64,000 nucleotides of DNA from Pectobacterium versatile (lineage in GTDB: Bacteria; Pseudomonadota; Gammaproteobacteria; Enterobacterales; Enterobacteriaceae), in NCBI RefSeq assembly GCF_020166435.1, contig NZ_JAINZP010000018.1, positions 1 to 64,000 of the forward strand. The letters are read 5' to 3'. The notes beneath the pieces were generated by a model, which saw nothing but the letters and a program-made list of their open reading frames with translations, was not told the origin of the DNA and searched no databases. How positions within the stretch are numbered: position 1 is the first letter of the stretch; every line of letters starts with the position of its first letter. Shown here one piece after another: positions 8,634 through 20,845 of this stretch. Both the position numbers and the translations under genes were made by a program.

Positions 8634-11003
8634 TCAGGGTTCTTCCTCTGCTTTTACTACCCAATCACGTAATACTTGAACATCATGGCGCCAGTCGTGC
8701 TTAAGCTCATCGACCCACTCCTGTACATTATCCCACCATGCTGGTAGCGATGAAGTCTGAATCTGCTGGGCAACTTGTTGCAGATGCCGTAACCCGACGG
8801 AGCCCGCTGCCCCTTTAATTTTGTGCCCTTCTTCCGTAATGCCTTTCTGGTCACGTGCCGTCATGTTGGAATCCAGAATCGCCAGATAGCCCGGCATCAT
8901 CTGTTCAAACATATCCAGATTCTGGTGGATCAATTTCGGCCCCACCAAATCCAGATACTGTTCCAGCATCGGGATATCCAGCAGATCGTCTTCTACATTT
9001 GCCATTTCATCACCTTCTTCAACCATCGGTTCTTCCGTCCACACCGTGTGGGTATCCCAGAATTGTTTGATGACGGCCGTCAGCGCAGGCACCGACAACG
9101 GTTTGCTCAGCACGTCATCCATACCCGCATCCAGATATTCGCGTTTATCCTTCAGCACGTTCGCCGTCAGCGCCACCAGCGGCGGTAGGCTACGGTTGCC
9201 ATAGCGCGAGCGTAGCTGACGCGCCACGTCCAACCCAGTCATATCCGGCAATTGGATATCGAGCAACACCAGATCGAACTCATCGGGATCGAACATGTCC
9301 AGCGCGTCCTGCCCAGTCATCGCGACGTCCACGCTGTTACCCAGTTTTTCCAGCACTGAACGCGCGACGACCACGTTCAGTTCAATATCCTCTACCAACA
9401 GAACGTGCAACGCTGGTAGCGGTAAATCATCATCGTCTTCCATACCGCTTCCCGCTTCATCGGCGCTCGGCGCAATAACCGTCAGCGTGAAGCAGGAGCC
9501 CTTACCTTGTGTGCTGGCAACGTGGATATCGCCGCCCATGTTCTGTGCCAGACGTTTCGAGACAGCCAAACCGATTCCCGTACCTGTTGCTGGCTTCCCT
9601 CCGTGCTGGTCTTTGACCTGATAATACATGGCGAAGATTTTTTCCAATTCATCTGCCGGGATGCCCATACCAGAATCTTCCACTTCAAAGCGCAGACGAT
9701 CGCCCTTTTCATGCCAGACGCGCACCACAATTTCGCCTTTTTTGCCGTTCTCACCTTTCGGCGTGAATTTCACCGCGTTACTCAACAGGTTCCACAGAAT
9801 CTGCCGCAGGCGCGTTCCATCGGTAATCACCTTCTGCGGCAGAGGCTGGTGCTGGTCCATAATCAGCTTCAGGCCTTTCGGTTCCGCCAGCAGGCCGCCG
9901 AGGTTCTCCAGATCCACCAGGAAACCGATGAAATCGATCGGCTGGTTGTCCAGTTGCACCTTACGGCGCTCCTGTTTGTCCATCTCAATCACGTCGTTAA
10001 AAATATTGCCCAGTGTAATCGCGCTGACGTGGATGGTTTTCAGGTATTTTTGCTGCTCAGGGTCAAGTTGCGTATCCAGCAGGATGCGACTTAACCCGAC
10101 AATGCCATTAAGCGGCGTACGAAGCTCGTGGCTGATTGTTGAGATAAAAGTGGTCTTCTCCCTGCTGGCGTTCTCTAACGCGTCCTGGTAACGCTTACGC
10201 TCCGTTATATCGCGTCCAAATCCCATCAGCCCGTGACGTTTGCCCATTCGGTCATAAAACGGCACTTTGCGCAGCTCAAAACAGGCTTTACGGCCATCGG
10301 GATAAACCAGCCATTGTTCATACGTCAGAGAAACGTTGTGGCGGAACACTTTTTCATCCGTCTCCATCACTTTCTCGGCAATATCGGGGGCGTAAACATC
10401 TTGCGGCGTCAGGCCAATGAGCTGCTTCTGGCTTTTGCCCACCAGCAGCTCCATCGCGCGGTTGCAGCCGGAGAACTCTTTTTCTTCGTTACGGTAGTAA
10501 ACCAGATCCGGCGAGGCATCGAGGAACGAGCGCAGTAACGCCGACTGTTGCTCTAGCTCAATCTGCGCCTGTTCACGGCGGGACATCTCGTCTTTCAGTC
10601 GGCTCATCACCAGCACGCGGGCGTCTTCCGCTTTGATACGATCGGCGATTTCCTGATTGAGCTGCGCGATGTTTTCCTGAAGCTGCACATTCAGCTCCAG
10701 ATCCCGATGACGCATTTCCTCCAGTTTTGCCACCAGCTTCGACAGCCGCTGGCGCGACTCTTCAAGCTGTTCCACTACCACGGAGAGAAAATAAACGGCC
10801 CAGGGCGTAATCAACAGCCCGAAGAAAATGGAACGGACGACGTCGATGTTTTCGACTTCCCCACTGAGCAACAGGGTGACCGCCATTTGCACCACCATCG
10901 CCAGCAGCACCAATACCGAGGCCAGCAGCAGTGAAAAACGGACAAGCCCCAATTTTACCATCAAATCAACATAGTACTGAGCTAACAGACGAATTTGCTT
11001 CAT
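8634..11003 (-). CDS. arcB: Aerobic respiration hybrid sensor kinase ArcB
   Basis: ArcB is an inner-membrane tripartite sensor kinase that monitors quinone redox state and phosphorylates ArcA. The 789-aa product has two transmembrane helices (about 23-47 and 58-77) and a coiled coil. A PAS domain follows (about 155-275), then a HisKA domain with STISHELRTP (His about 292) and a HATPase domain (GTGIGLAVSKRL). The receiver has the phospho-accepting Asp in LVLLDIQLPDMTG (about 582). The HPt domain has EEGHKIKGAAGSVGL, whose His is the final donor. E. coli ArcB has 778 aa; the extra residues lie in the ATP-binding region (GENGKKGE insert) and before the HPt domain. Confidence 0.97.
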   Translation of the reverse strand: MKQIRLLAQYYVDLMVKLGLVRFSLLLASVLVLLAMVVQMAVTLLLSGEVENIDVVRSIFFGLLITPWAVYFLSVVVEQLEESRQRLSKLVAKLEEMRHRDLELNVQLQENIAQLNQEIADRIKAEDARVLVMSRLKDEMSRREQAQIELEQQSALLRSFLDASPDLVYYRNEEKEFSGCNRAMELLVGKSQKQLIGLTPQDVYAPDIAEKVMETDEKVFRHNVSLTYEQWLVYPDGRKACFELRKVPFYDRMGKRHGLMGFGRDITERKRYQDALENASREKTTFISTISHELRTPLNGIVGLSRILLDTQLDPEQQKYLKTIHVSAITLGNIFNDVIEMDKQERRKVQLDNQPIDFIGFLVDLENLGGLLAEPKGLKLIMDQHQPLPQKVITDGTRLRQILWNLLSNAVKFTPKGENGKKGEIVVRVWHEKGDRLRFEVEDSGMGIPADELEKIFAMYYQVKDQHGGKPATGTGIGLAVSKRLAQNMGGDIHVASTQGKGSCFTLTVIAPSADEAGSGMEDDDDLPLPALHVLLVEDIELNVVVARSVLEKLGNSVDVAMTGQDALDMFDPDEFDLVLLDIQLPDMTGLDVARQLRSRYGNRSLPPLVALTANVLKDKREYLDAGMDDVLSKPLSVPALTAVIKQFWDTHTVWTEEPMVEEGDEMANVEDDLLDIPMLEQYLDLVGPKLIHQNLDMFEQMMPGYLAILDSNMTARDQKGITEEGHKIKGAAGSVGLRHLQQVAQQIQTSSLPAWWDNVQEWVDELKHDWRHDVQVLRDWVVKAEEEP

Positions 11004-11122
11004 AGCGATTTCCCTTAGTCACCAACCCGCGCATCATAACGTAAAATAGCGGCTTATACGGCGCTACCCCGTAGATTCACAACACGAAATATCAACCTCT
11101 ACTGCTCGTGTCTTTTGACGCA

Positions 11123-12052
11123 TTACATACTAGCGTAGCGGTAGGGTGTGCCGAGCGCGGAACCCTGTACGCCATGCGTTTGCAGATAGCGATCCAGCTC
11201 GACCATTCCCGTCCAGCGGTTTTCACACCAGAGCGGGGCCAGCAGGGTCGGACGGCGGGCGCTGGCAGAAATGCGGTGATAAATCACATCCGGCGGCGTA
11301 TGGCGAATCATCTCTCCCGCCGTCTCCACGTAGCGATCCAGCGCCAGCTCAGGCAGCCTTCCGGCTCGCCAGGCCTTCGCCATCGTGCTGCCTTCAACGA
11401 TATGGAGAGGATGAAGCTTGATGCCTTCCACGCCGGTCTCGATAACCTGCTCCAGCGTCGATAAACAGCGCCGTGCGTCTTCTCCTGGTAAACCCACAAT
11501 CAGATGGCTACACACTTTCAGCCCGCGCTCACGCGCACGGCGGGTGGTTTCCTGATAGCAGGCGAAGTCATGGCCGCGATTAATTCGGTGCAGCGTTTTG
11601 TCACATGCGCTTTGCAGCCCCAGTTCCAGCCAGACCTCGTAACCCTGTTCGTGATAGCGGGACAGCAAATCCAGCACCGCATCGGGCACGCAGTCGGGGC
11701 GAGTGCCCACACAAAGCCCCACCATTTCGGCCTGCTTCAGCGCTTCTTGATACATGCTTTCCAGAACCTGAACCTCGGCATAGGTGCTGGTATACGCCTG
11801 AAAATACGCCAGATAGCGTTTGGCTCGGTTCACCTTTCCCGCCTGCGCTTCCAACTGCTGTGCAATGCTGCGTTGCTGCATCTGCTCATCGGCAAACGAG
11901 GCCACATTGCAGAACGTGCAGCCGCCTCGCCCCAGCGTCCCGTCACGGTTTGGGCAATTAAATCCGCCGTGCAGCGTCAGCTTGTGAACCTTCTCGCCAT
12001 AGCGACGTTGAAGATTTCCGCCAAACATATTGATTAATTTTTGCAATTGCAT
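11123..12052 (-). CDS. yhcC: Radical SAM protein YhcC
   Basis: The 309-aa radical SAM protein of the YhcC (TIGR01212-type) family has the same length as in E. coli. The cluster-binding cysteines are in CPNRDGTLGRGGCTFCN (Cys 33, 45, 48), spaced unusually (C-x11-C-x2-C) as is typical of this family. Other conserved segments are VGLCVGTRPDCVPDAVL, EVWLELGLQSACDKTLHRIN and SHLIVGLPGEDA. Substrate and reaction are not established for the family. It sits upstream of arcB on the same strand with a 119-base gap, and is divergent from gltB. Confidence 0.93.
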   Translation of the reverse strand: MQLQKLINMFGGNLQRRYGEKVHKLTLHGGFNCPNRDGTLGRGGCTFCNVASFADEQMQQRSIAQQLEAQAGKVNRAKRYLAYFQAYTSTYAEVQVLESMYQEALKQAEMVGLCVGTRPDCVPDAVLDLLSRYHEQGYEVWLELGLQSACDKTLHRINRGHDFACYQETTRRARERGLKVCSHLIVGLPGEDARRCLSTLEQVIETGVEGIKLHPLHIVEGSTMAKAWRAGRLPELALDRYVETAGEMIRHTPPDVIYHRISASARRPTLLAPLWCENRWTGMVELDRYLQTHGVQGSALGTPYRYASM

Positions 12053-12703
12053 ATTCTAACCTGCTCCCTTGAGGAACAGCAGACTACCTTTCTCTCGCTC
12101 CCTTCGCGATGACCGCGATCAATCACACACATCCCAATGAAATGAATTTTTATTCGCTTTTAGTGAAAATAAACTCACATCGGTGCTAATTAATTTTTCT
12201 TATCCCGTATGCTCGCTTAATGAAAAGATGAAGCAACACTTAAAAATAGTTTCATAAAATCTAAAAGTAGCCATATACAGCACAATATGCTGTGACGCAG
12301 AAAGAACATAGCACGGAGAAGGGTTCTCACGCTTTTGTATAGTGATACAGCTCACACTTCAATTAAACTCCATATTCATTTACCGAGATAGTTTTTCTAA
12401 AAAAATCATTATCTTTCATAGATATAATTAAAAATTATCGCTTATCAGCACATTTTACACTGGTATTTGACCTGAACAGGCTTTCTCGCTAATTTGGGGA
12501 TCCGCTGGAAGCTTTCCTGACGGGCACACGACTCGTCATATTTATGCAGTAAATGAAGACTCCCTCTAAAAACAAGTCATTTACCACTTGTGAGACCGTC
12601 ACGAGAGGCCGAAGAAGAGAGCGTAATACTAGCCGCTCAACGCCACGGTGCTTTCTCGCAGTAGGTTGTGAGAGTCACACAGAGCCTGGGGAGGTTCACT
12701 AAC
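12053..12703 (+). promoter_or_regulatory. gltB upstream control region (651 bp)
   Basis: No gene is seen. The stretch 12125-12470 is strongly AT-rich with many A/T tracts, unlike its flanks. In E. coli, gltBDF is controlled from a long upstream region by Lrp, IHF, CRP and ArgR, and the layout here fits. A CRP-like site is annotated separately. An inverted repeat ACAAGT-n8-ACTTGT lies at 12572-12591, close to where the leader should be. Individual Lrp or IHF sites cannot be assigned by eye. Confidence 0.5.
12341..12356. promoter_or_regulatory. CRP-like binding site upstream of gltB
   Basis: AGTGATACAGCTCACA matches the TGTGA-n6-TCACA consensus at 9 of 10 positions and is symmetric. It lies about 350 bases before the gltB start codon, inside the AT-rich control region. 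CRP is known to act on E. coli gltBDF, which supports the call. No footprint or score was computed. Confidence 0.5.
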
Positions 12704-15700
12704 ATGTTGTACGATGCATCCCAAGAGAGAGATAACTGTGGTTTCGGATTAATCGCCCATATAGAAGGTGAGCCGAGCCATAAAGTAGTGCGTACTGCCA
12801 TTCACGCACTCGCACGCATGCAGCACCGTGGCGCAATCCTTGCTGACGGCAAGACTGGCGACGGCTGCGGTTTATTACTTCAGAAGCCCGATCGTTTCTT
12901 TCGTCTGGTGGCGGAAGAGCACGGCTGGCGTTTAGCCAAAAACTACGCCGTTGGCATGATGTTTCTCAATCAAGACGAAGAGCTGGCTCGCGCCACACGT
13001 CGGATTGTAGAAGAAGAGTTACAGAACGAAACGCTGTCCGTACTGGGCTGGCGTGAAGTTCCGACCAACCCGGATGTACTAGGGGAAATTGCCCTGTCAT
13101 CCATGCCGCGTATTGAGCAAATTTTCGTTAACGCCCCGGCTGGCTGGCGTCAACGTGATATGGAACGTCGCCTGTTCATGGCGCGTCGCCGTATCGAAAA
13201 ACGTATCGAAGACAAAGAGTTCTACGTTTGTAGCTTCTCCAATCTGGTCACGATCTATAAAGGTCTGTGCATGCCGGCGGATCTACCACGCTTCTATCTC
13301 GATCTGGCCGATCTACGTCTGGAGTCGGCAATTTGCCTGTTCCACCAGCGCTTCTCAACCAACACGGTTCCACGCTGGCCGCTGGCTCAGCCGTTCCGCT
13401 ATCTGGCGCACAACGGCGAGATCAACACCATCGCGGGTAACCGCCAATGGGCACGTGCGCGTGCTTATAAATTCAAAACCCCGCTGATCCCGGATTTGCA
13501 GGACGCCGCACCGTTCGTCAACGAAACTGGCTCCGATTCCAGCTCGCTGGATAACATGCTGGAACTGTTCCTGAGCGGCGGCATGGATATCATCCGTGCG
13601 ATGCGCCTGCTGGTTCCACCAGCTTGGCAGAACAACCCAGATATGGATCCTGAACTGCGTTCGTTCTTCGACTTTAACTCCATGCATATGGAACCGTGGG
13701 ATGGCCCAGCGGGTATCGTCATGTCCGATGGGCGCTATGCTGCCTGTAACCTGGATCGTAACGGCCTGCGCCCTGCGCGCTACGTCATCACCAAAGACAA
13801 GCTGATCACCTGCGCCTCTGAAGTCGGTATCTGGGATTATCAACCGGACGAAGTGGTTGAGAAAGGCCGCGTTGGCCCTGGCGAACTGATGGTGATCGAC
13901 ACCCGCAGCGGCCGCATCCTGCACTCTGCCGAAACCGATGACGATCTGAAAAGCCGCCACCCTTACAAAGAGTGGATGGAGAAAAACGTTAAGCGTCTGG
14001 TACCGTTTGAAGAGTTGCCAGACGATCAGGTCGGCAGTCGTGAATTCAACGATGAGCTACTGGAAACCTACCAAAAACAGTACGGCTACAGCAGCGAAGA
14101 GCTGGATCAGATCATTCGCGTGCTGGGTGAAAACGGTCAGGAAGCCACCGGTTCGATGGGTGACGACACGCCGTTCGCCGTGCTGTCCAGCCGTCCACGC
14201 ATTATTTATGACTACTTCCGTCAGCAGTTCGCGCAGGTGACCAACCCGCCGATCGATCCGCTGCGCGAAGCGCATGTGATGTCTCTGGCGACCAGCATTG
14301 GCCGTGAAATGAACGTCTTCTGTGAAGCGGAAGGCCAGGCTCACCGCCTGAGCTTTAAATCGCCGATCCTGCTTTACTCCGACTTCACACAGCTGACCTC
14401 ACAAGATGAGCTGCACTATCGTGCCGTCACGCTGGATCTGACGTTTGATCAGTCACAGCAAACGCTGCAACAGACCATCGAGAAACTGTGTGACGAAGCA
14501 GAAAGCAAAGTCAGAGACGGTGCCGTTCTGCTGGTGCTGTCTGACCGTGGCATTAGCGAATCACGCTTGCCAGTCCCTGCGCCGATGGCCGTGGGCGCGG
14601 TTCAGCGCCGTCTGGTCGAAAAGAGCCTGCGCTGTGATGCCAACATCATTGTTGAAACCGCCAGTGCGCGCGATCCGCACCACTTTGCCGTGCTGTTAGG
14701 CTTTGGTGCAACGGCTATCTATCCTTACCTCGCCTACGAAACGTTGGCGCGGATGGTCGATAACCACACCATCGACAAACCTTATCGTGCCGTGATGCTG
14801 AACTACCGTAACGGCATCAATAAAGGCCTGTACAAGATTATGTCCAAAATGGGCATCTCGACGATTGCGTCTTATCGCTGTTCCAAGCTGTTTGAAGCCG
14901 TGGGCCTGCATAAAGATGTCTCGACGCAATGCTTCCTGGGCGTCGTCAGCCGCATCGGCGGGGCAAACTACAGCGACTTCGAACAGGATCTGCTGAACCT
15001 GTCCAAGCGTGCCTGGTTGAAACGTAAAACGTTGGAACAGGGCGGCCTGTTGAAATTTGTTCACGGCGGTGAATACCATGCCTACAACCCGGATGTTGTC
15101 ACTACGCTGCAAACCGCAGTGAAATCCGGTGAGTACAGCGATTACGAGCAATACGCCAAACTGGTTAACGAGCGCCCAGCTGCGACCTTACGCGACCTGC
15201 TGGCACTGAAACCGCAAGAAGGCGCGGCTATCGCGATCGACAACGTTGAACCGGCCTCTGAAATGTTCAAACGCTTCGATACCGCAGCCATGTCCATCGG
15301 TGCACTCAGCCCCGAAGCCCATGAATCGCTGGCTGAGGCGATGAACGGACTGGGCGGTTTCTCTAACTCCGGTGAAGGCGGCGAAGATCCAGCGCGTTAC
15401 GGCACCAATAAAGTGTCCCGTATCAAGCAGGTTGCCTCTGGCCGCTTTGGTGTGACACCAGCCTATCTGGTTAACGCCGATGTGATTCAGATTAAAGTGG
15501 CACAGGGCGCGAAGCCGGGCGAAGGGGGTCAGTTACCGGGTGATAAAGTCACGCCGTACATTGCCCGTCTGCGTTATTCCGTACCTGGCGTGACGCTGAT
15601 TTCACCACCGCCGCACCACGACATTTACTCTATCGAAGATCTGGCACAGCTGATTTTCGATCTGAAACAAGTCAACCCGAAAGCGATGATTTCGGTAAAA

Positions 15701-17164
15701 CTGGTGTCCGAACCGGGCGTTGGTACTATCGCTACGGGCGTTGCCAAAGCGTACGCCGATTTGATCACCATCGCCGGTTACGACGGTGGTACGGGTGCCA
15801 GCCCGCTGTCCTCCGTGAAATACGCAGGTTGCCCGTGGGAACTGGGCCTGGTTGAAACGCAACAGGCTCTGGTATCCAACGGTCTGCGCCACAAAATCCG
15901 CCTTCAGGTGGACGGTGGCTTGAAAACCGGTCTGGATATCGTCAAAGCGGCGATTCTGGGTGCAGAAAGCTTCGGCTTCGGCACCGGACCGATGGTTGCG
16001 CTGGGCTGTAAATACCTGCGTATCTGTCACCTGAATAACTGTGCAACGGGCGTTGCAACGCAGGATGAGAAGCTGCGCCGCGATCACTACCACGGCCTGC
16101 CTGAACGTGTAACCAACTACTTCCACTTCATCGCGCATGAAACTCGCGTGCTGATGGCAGAACTGGGCGTCAGCCGTCTGGTGGACCTGATTGGTCGTAC
16201 CGACTTGCTGGTCGAACTGGACGGTTTCACTGCGAAACAGAACAAGCTGGATCTGTCACCGTTGCTGCACGCGGCACAGCCTCAACCAGGCAAAGCGCTG
16301 TACTGCACTGAAAGCAATCTGTCGTTCGATAAAGGCTTGCTGAACAAAGAGCTGCTGGCACAAGCACAGCCGCACCTTGATTCGAAACAGGGCAAAGCGC
16401 TCTACTTCGATATCCGTAACACCGATCGCTCCGTCGGCGCGACGCTGTCTGGCGCAATTGCAGAGAAACATGGCGATCAAGGGCTGGCTGGCGATCCGAT
16501 TAGAGCTTACTTCTCCGGTACCGCAGGACAGAGCTTTGGTGTCTGGAACGCAGGCGGACTGGAGCTGAAATTAACCGGCGATGCCAACGACTACGTGGGC
16601 AAAGGCATGGCGGGCGGCAGCATCTCCGTACGTCCTCCGGTGGGTTCAGCCTTCCGCAGCCACGAAGCCAGCATCATCGGTAACACCTGCCTCTACGGCG
16701 CTACCGGCGGTAAGCTGTTTGCCGCAGGCCGTGCTGGTGAACGTTTCGCCGTACGTAACTCCGGCTGTATCACCGTGGTAGAAGGCATCGGTGATAACGG
16801 CTGTGAATACATGACGGGCGGTATCGTCTGCGTGCTGGGTCGCACTGGCGTGAACTTTGGCGCAGGGATGACCGGTGGATTCGCCTACGTGCTGGATGAA
16901 GACGGTGAATTCCGCAAACGCGTTAACCCGGAACTGGTGGAAGTGCTGGATGTCGAAGAACTGGCTATTCATGAAGAACATCTTCGTGGCCTGATCACCG
17001 AGCACGTGCAGAATACCGGTTCACACCGCGGAGAAGAGATCCTCGCTAACTGGCCGACCTGGGCACCGAAATTTGCTCTGGTGAAACCGAAGTCAAGTGA
17101 TGTGAAGGCATTGTTGGGTCACCGTAGTCGTTCCGCAGCCGAGCTGCGGGTTCAGGCGCAGTAA
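12704..17164 (+). CDS. gltB: Glutamate synthase (NADPH) large subunit
   Basis: GltB makes two glutamates from glutamine and 2-oxoglutarate. The class II amidotransferase domain releases ammonia, which travels to the FMN/[3Fe-4S] synthase domain. With ATG 12704 the protein has 1486 aa, and the Ntn nucleophile is Cys12 in ERDNCGFGLIAH after a short propeptide. GGGGAGG (12688-12694) supports this start; an in-frame GTG at 12668 has a weaker site and cannot be excluded. The iron-sulfur cysteines are visible in CKYLRICHLNNC. The synthase segment GEGGEDPARYGTNKVSRIKQ and the C-terminal Gly-rich beta-helix (MTGGIVCVLGRTGVNFGAGM) are intact. gltD follows after 9 bases. Confidence 0.97.
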   Translation: MLYDASQERDNCGFGLIAHIEGEPSHKVVRTAIHALARMQHRGAILADGKTGDGCGLLLQKPDRFFRLVAEEHGWRLAKNYAVGMMFLNQDEELARATRRIVEEELQNETLSVLGWREVPTNPDVLGEIALSSMPRIEQIFVNAPAGWRQRDMERRLFMARRRIEKRIEDKEFYVCSFSNLVTIYKGLCMPADLPRFYLDLADLRLESAICLFHQRFSTNTVPRWPLAQPFRYLAHNGEINTIAGNRQWARARAYKFKTPLIPDLQDAAPFVNETGSDSSSLDNMLELFLSGGMDIIRAMRLLVPPAWQNNPDMDPELRSFFDFNSMHMEPWDGPAGIVMSDGRYAACNLDRNGLRPARYVITKDKLITCASEVGIWDYQPDEVVEKGRVGPGELMVIDTRSGRILHSAETDDDLKSRHPYKEWMEKNVKRLVPFEELPDDQVGSREFNDELLETYQKQYGYSSEELDQIIRVLGENGQEATGSMGDDTPFAVLSSRPRIIYDYFRQQFAQVTNPPIDPLREAHVMSLATSIGREMNVFCEAEGQAHRLSFKSPILLYSDFTQLTSQDELHYRAVTLDLTFDQSQQTLQQTIEKLCDEAESKVRDGAVLLVLSDRGISESRLPVPAPMAVGAVQRRLVEKSLRCDANIIVETASARDPHHFAVLLGFGATAIYPYLAYETLARMVDNHTIDKPYRAVMLNYRNGINKGLYKIMSKMGISTIASYRCSKLFEAVGLHKDVSTQCFLGVVSRIGGANYSDFEQDLLNLSKRAWLKRKTLEQGGLLKFVHGGEYHAYNPDVVTTLQTAVKSGEYSDYEQYAKLVNERPAATLRDLLALKPQEGAAIAIDNVEPASEMFKRFDTAAMSIGALSPEAHESLAEAMNGLGGFSNSGEGGEDPARYGTNKVSRIKQVASGRFGVTPAYLVNADVIQIKVAQGAKPGEGGQLPGDKVTPYIARLRYSVPGVTLISPPPHHDIYSIEDLAQLIFDLKQVNPKAMISVKLVSEPGVGTIATGVAKAYADLITIAGYDGGTGASPLSSVKYAGCPWELGLVETQQALVSNGLRHKIRLQVDGGLKTGLDIVKAAILGAESFGFGTGPMVALGCKYLRICHLNNCATGVATQDEKLRRDHYHGLPERVTNYFHFIAHETRVLMAELGVSRLVDLIGRTDLLVELDGFTAKQNKLDLSPLLHAAQPQPGKALYCTESNLSFDKGLLNKELLAQAQPHLDSKQGKALYFDIRNTDRSVGATLSGAIAEKHGDQGLAGDPIRAYFSGTAGQSFGVWNAGGLELKLTGDANDYVGKGMAGGSISVRPPVGSAFRSHEASIIGNTCLYGATGGKLFAAGRAGERFAVRNSGCITVVEGIGDNGCEYMTGGIVCVLGRTGVNFGAGMTGGFAYVLDEDGEFRKRVNPELVEVLDVEELAIHEEHLRGLITEHVQNTGSHRGEEILANWPTWAPKFALVKPKSSDVKALLGHRSRSAAELRVQAQ

Positions 17165-18592
<1,428 letters not shown>

Positions 18593-18612
18593 AAACACAT
18601 CCCATCTCTTGA

Positions 18613-18641
18613 GGGCAGCGCTGGCTGCCCTTTTCTTTTTT
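18613..18641 (+). terminator. Rho-independent terminator of gltBD
   Basis: GGGCAGC-GCTG-GCTGCCC forms a GC-rich stem. TTTTCTTTTTT follows on the plus strand, 20 bases after the gltD stop. Confidence 0.9.
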
Positions 18642-18848
18642 CGTCGTGATCTGAAATTTCGGTTAGCGGCCGATAGTAATCAGCTCTATATTCCCCCCTG
18701 CGGAATATCACACCAGACAATCTAATAAAAACTTCATCTTTCCACTGGGTTCTAAAGAACCTTTCGTAATAAACCCTGCAATATCACGTTAAAGACCTAC
18801 ACTTACCTCCGGCATTAATTTGTCTTTATTGAGATTGGATTTCATTAA

Positions 18849-19631
<783 letters not shown>

Positions 19632-19662
19632 CCGCATATTTGGCTAACGATACGAAATAAGA

Positions 19663-19686
19663 AAGGGCACCGCAGTGGTGCCCTTG
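19663..19686 (-). terminator. Terminator between budC and sspB
   Basis: AAGGGCACC-GCAG-TGGTGCCCTT is a 9-bp perfect stem. The minus-strand side runs into CTTTCTTATTT, so it best serves sspAB. It may also slow budC transcription, although there is no T tract on that side. Confidence 0.75.
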
Positions 19687-19694
19687 GAAACAAA

Positions 19695-20198
19695 TTACTT
19701 CACGACCCGTAGCGATGGTCTGCCACCTTTAGGCGGCTGCGGTGGTTCATCATCAGAACCAGAGCCATCGTCAGGTGCTTCAGAATCAGGTGAGCTATCG
19801 ACAATCGACACAACCGTCCCTGAAGAGGGTGCACCTTCCTGAAAATCTTCATATTCACCTGCGGATTCGTAAGCAGGTTCGGACTCAAACATCGTTCCAG
19901 CCCCGTTCTCACGTGCATAGATCGCCATTACGGCTGCCATCGGCACATAAACTTGGCGCGGCACGCCGCCAAAACGGGCATTGAAACGAACGCTGTCATC
20001 AGCTAACTCAAGGCCGCCAACAGCACGCGGTGCGATATTCAGCACGATCTGGCCGTCACGGGCGAACTCCATCGGCACCATAACATCCGGCAGAGTGATG
20101 TCTACCACCAGATGAGGCGTTAATTGGTTATCCAACAACCAATCATAAAAAGCCCGTAATAAATACGGACGACGCGGAGACAGTTGAGACAACGCCAT
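19695..20198 (-). CDS. sspB: ClpXP specificity-enhancing factor SspB
   Basis: SspB binds ssrA-tagged and other substrates, such as the RseA fragment, and tethers them to ClpX. The 167-aa protein (E. coli 165) has the conserved N-terminal substrate-binding domain (LSQLSPRRPYLLRAFYDWLL to YARENGAGTMF, residues 3-113). An acidic flexible linker follows. The C-terminal ClpX-binding tail GGRPSLRVVK is intact. The gene follows sspA with 5 bases between, in one operon. Confidence 0.97.
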   Translation of the reverse strand: MALSQLSPRRPYLLRAFYDWLLDNQLTPHLVVDITLPDVMVPMEFARDGQIVLNIAPRAVGGLELADDSVRFNARFGGVPRQVYVPMAAVMAIYARENGAGTMFESEPAYESAGEYEDFQEGAPSSGTVVSIVDSSPDSEAPDDGSGSDDEPPQPPKGGRPSLRVVK

Positions 20199-20203
20199 AC
20201 GGT

Positions 20204-20845
20204 TTAACCTCGGGTTTGCAAACGCATTTCACGTTCCACTTCCGTCAGGGAAGCTAGGAACGCATCACGCTCAAAGACGCGAGTCATGTAGCCTTTCAGT
20301 TCTTTTGCACCCGAACCACTCAGTTCAATGCCTAACTGCGGCAAACGCCACAGCAGCGGAGCCAGATAGCAATCCACCAGACTGAACTCTTCACTCATGA
20401 AATAAGGCGCTTCATTGAACACCGGAGCAATGGCCAGCAGCTCTTCACGTAATTGCTTACGCGCCGCATCTGCTTCCTGAGTGCTGCCGTGCGTAATTTT
20501 TTTCAGCAAAGAATACCAATCGCTCTCAATGCGATGCATCATCAGGCGGCTGTTACCGCGCGCAACCGGGTAGACGGGCATTAACGGCGGATGAGGAAAA
20601 CGTTCATCCAGATACTCCATGATGATACGTGATTCATAGAGCGTCAGTTCGCGATCGACCAAAGTTGGTACGGAACCGTAAGGATTGAGGTCAATAAGAT
20701 CCTGAGGCAGATTATCCATGTCTACCTGCTCAATCTCGACACTCACACCTTTTTCCGCCAGTACAATGCGGACCTGATGGCTAAAAATGTCGGATTGACC
20801 AGAAAACAGCGTCATTACCGAACGTTTGTTGGCAGCGACAGCCAT
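20204..20845 (-). CDS. sspA: Stringent starvation protein A
   Basis: SspA is a GST-fold protein without the usual glutathione activity. It binds RNA polymerase and promotes acid resistance in E. coli and virulence gene expression in several enterobacteria. The 213-aa product has the thioredoxin-like N-terminal domain (MAVAANKRSVMTLFSGQSD) and the surface PHP motif in ERFPHPPLMPVYPVARG, which is required for SspA function. ATG 20845 is preceded by TGGAGG and gives the E. coli N terminus; an upstream in-frame start at 20857 is not needed. Confidence 0.97.
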   Translation of the reverse strand: MAVAANKRSVMTLFSGQSDIFSHQVRIVLAEKGVSVEIEQVDMDNLPQDLIDLNPYGSVPTLVDRELTLYESRIIMEYLDERFPHPPLMPVYPVARGNSRLMMHRIESDWYSLLKKITHGSTQEADAARKQLREELLAIAPVFNEAPYFMSEEFSLVDCYLAPLLWRLPQLGIELSGSGAKELKGYMTRVFERDAFLASLTEVEREMRLQTRG

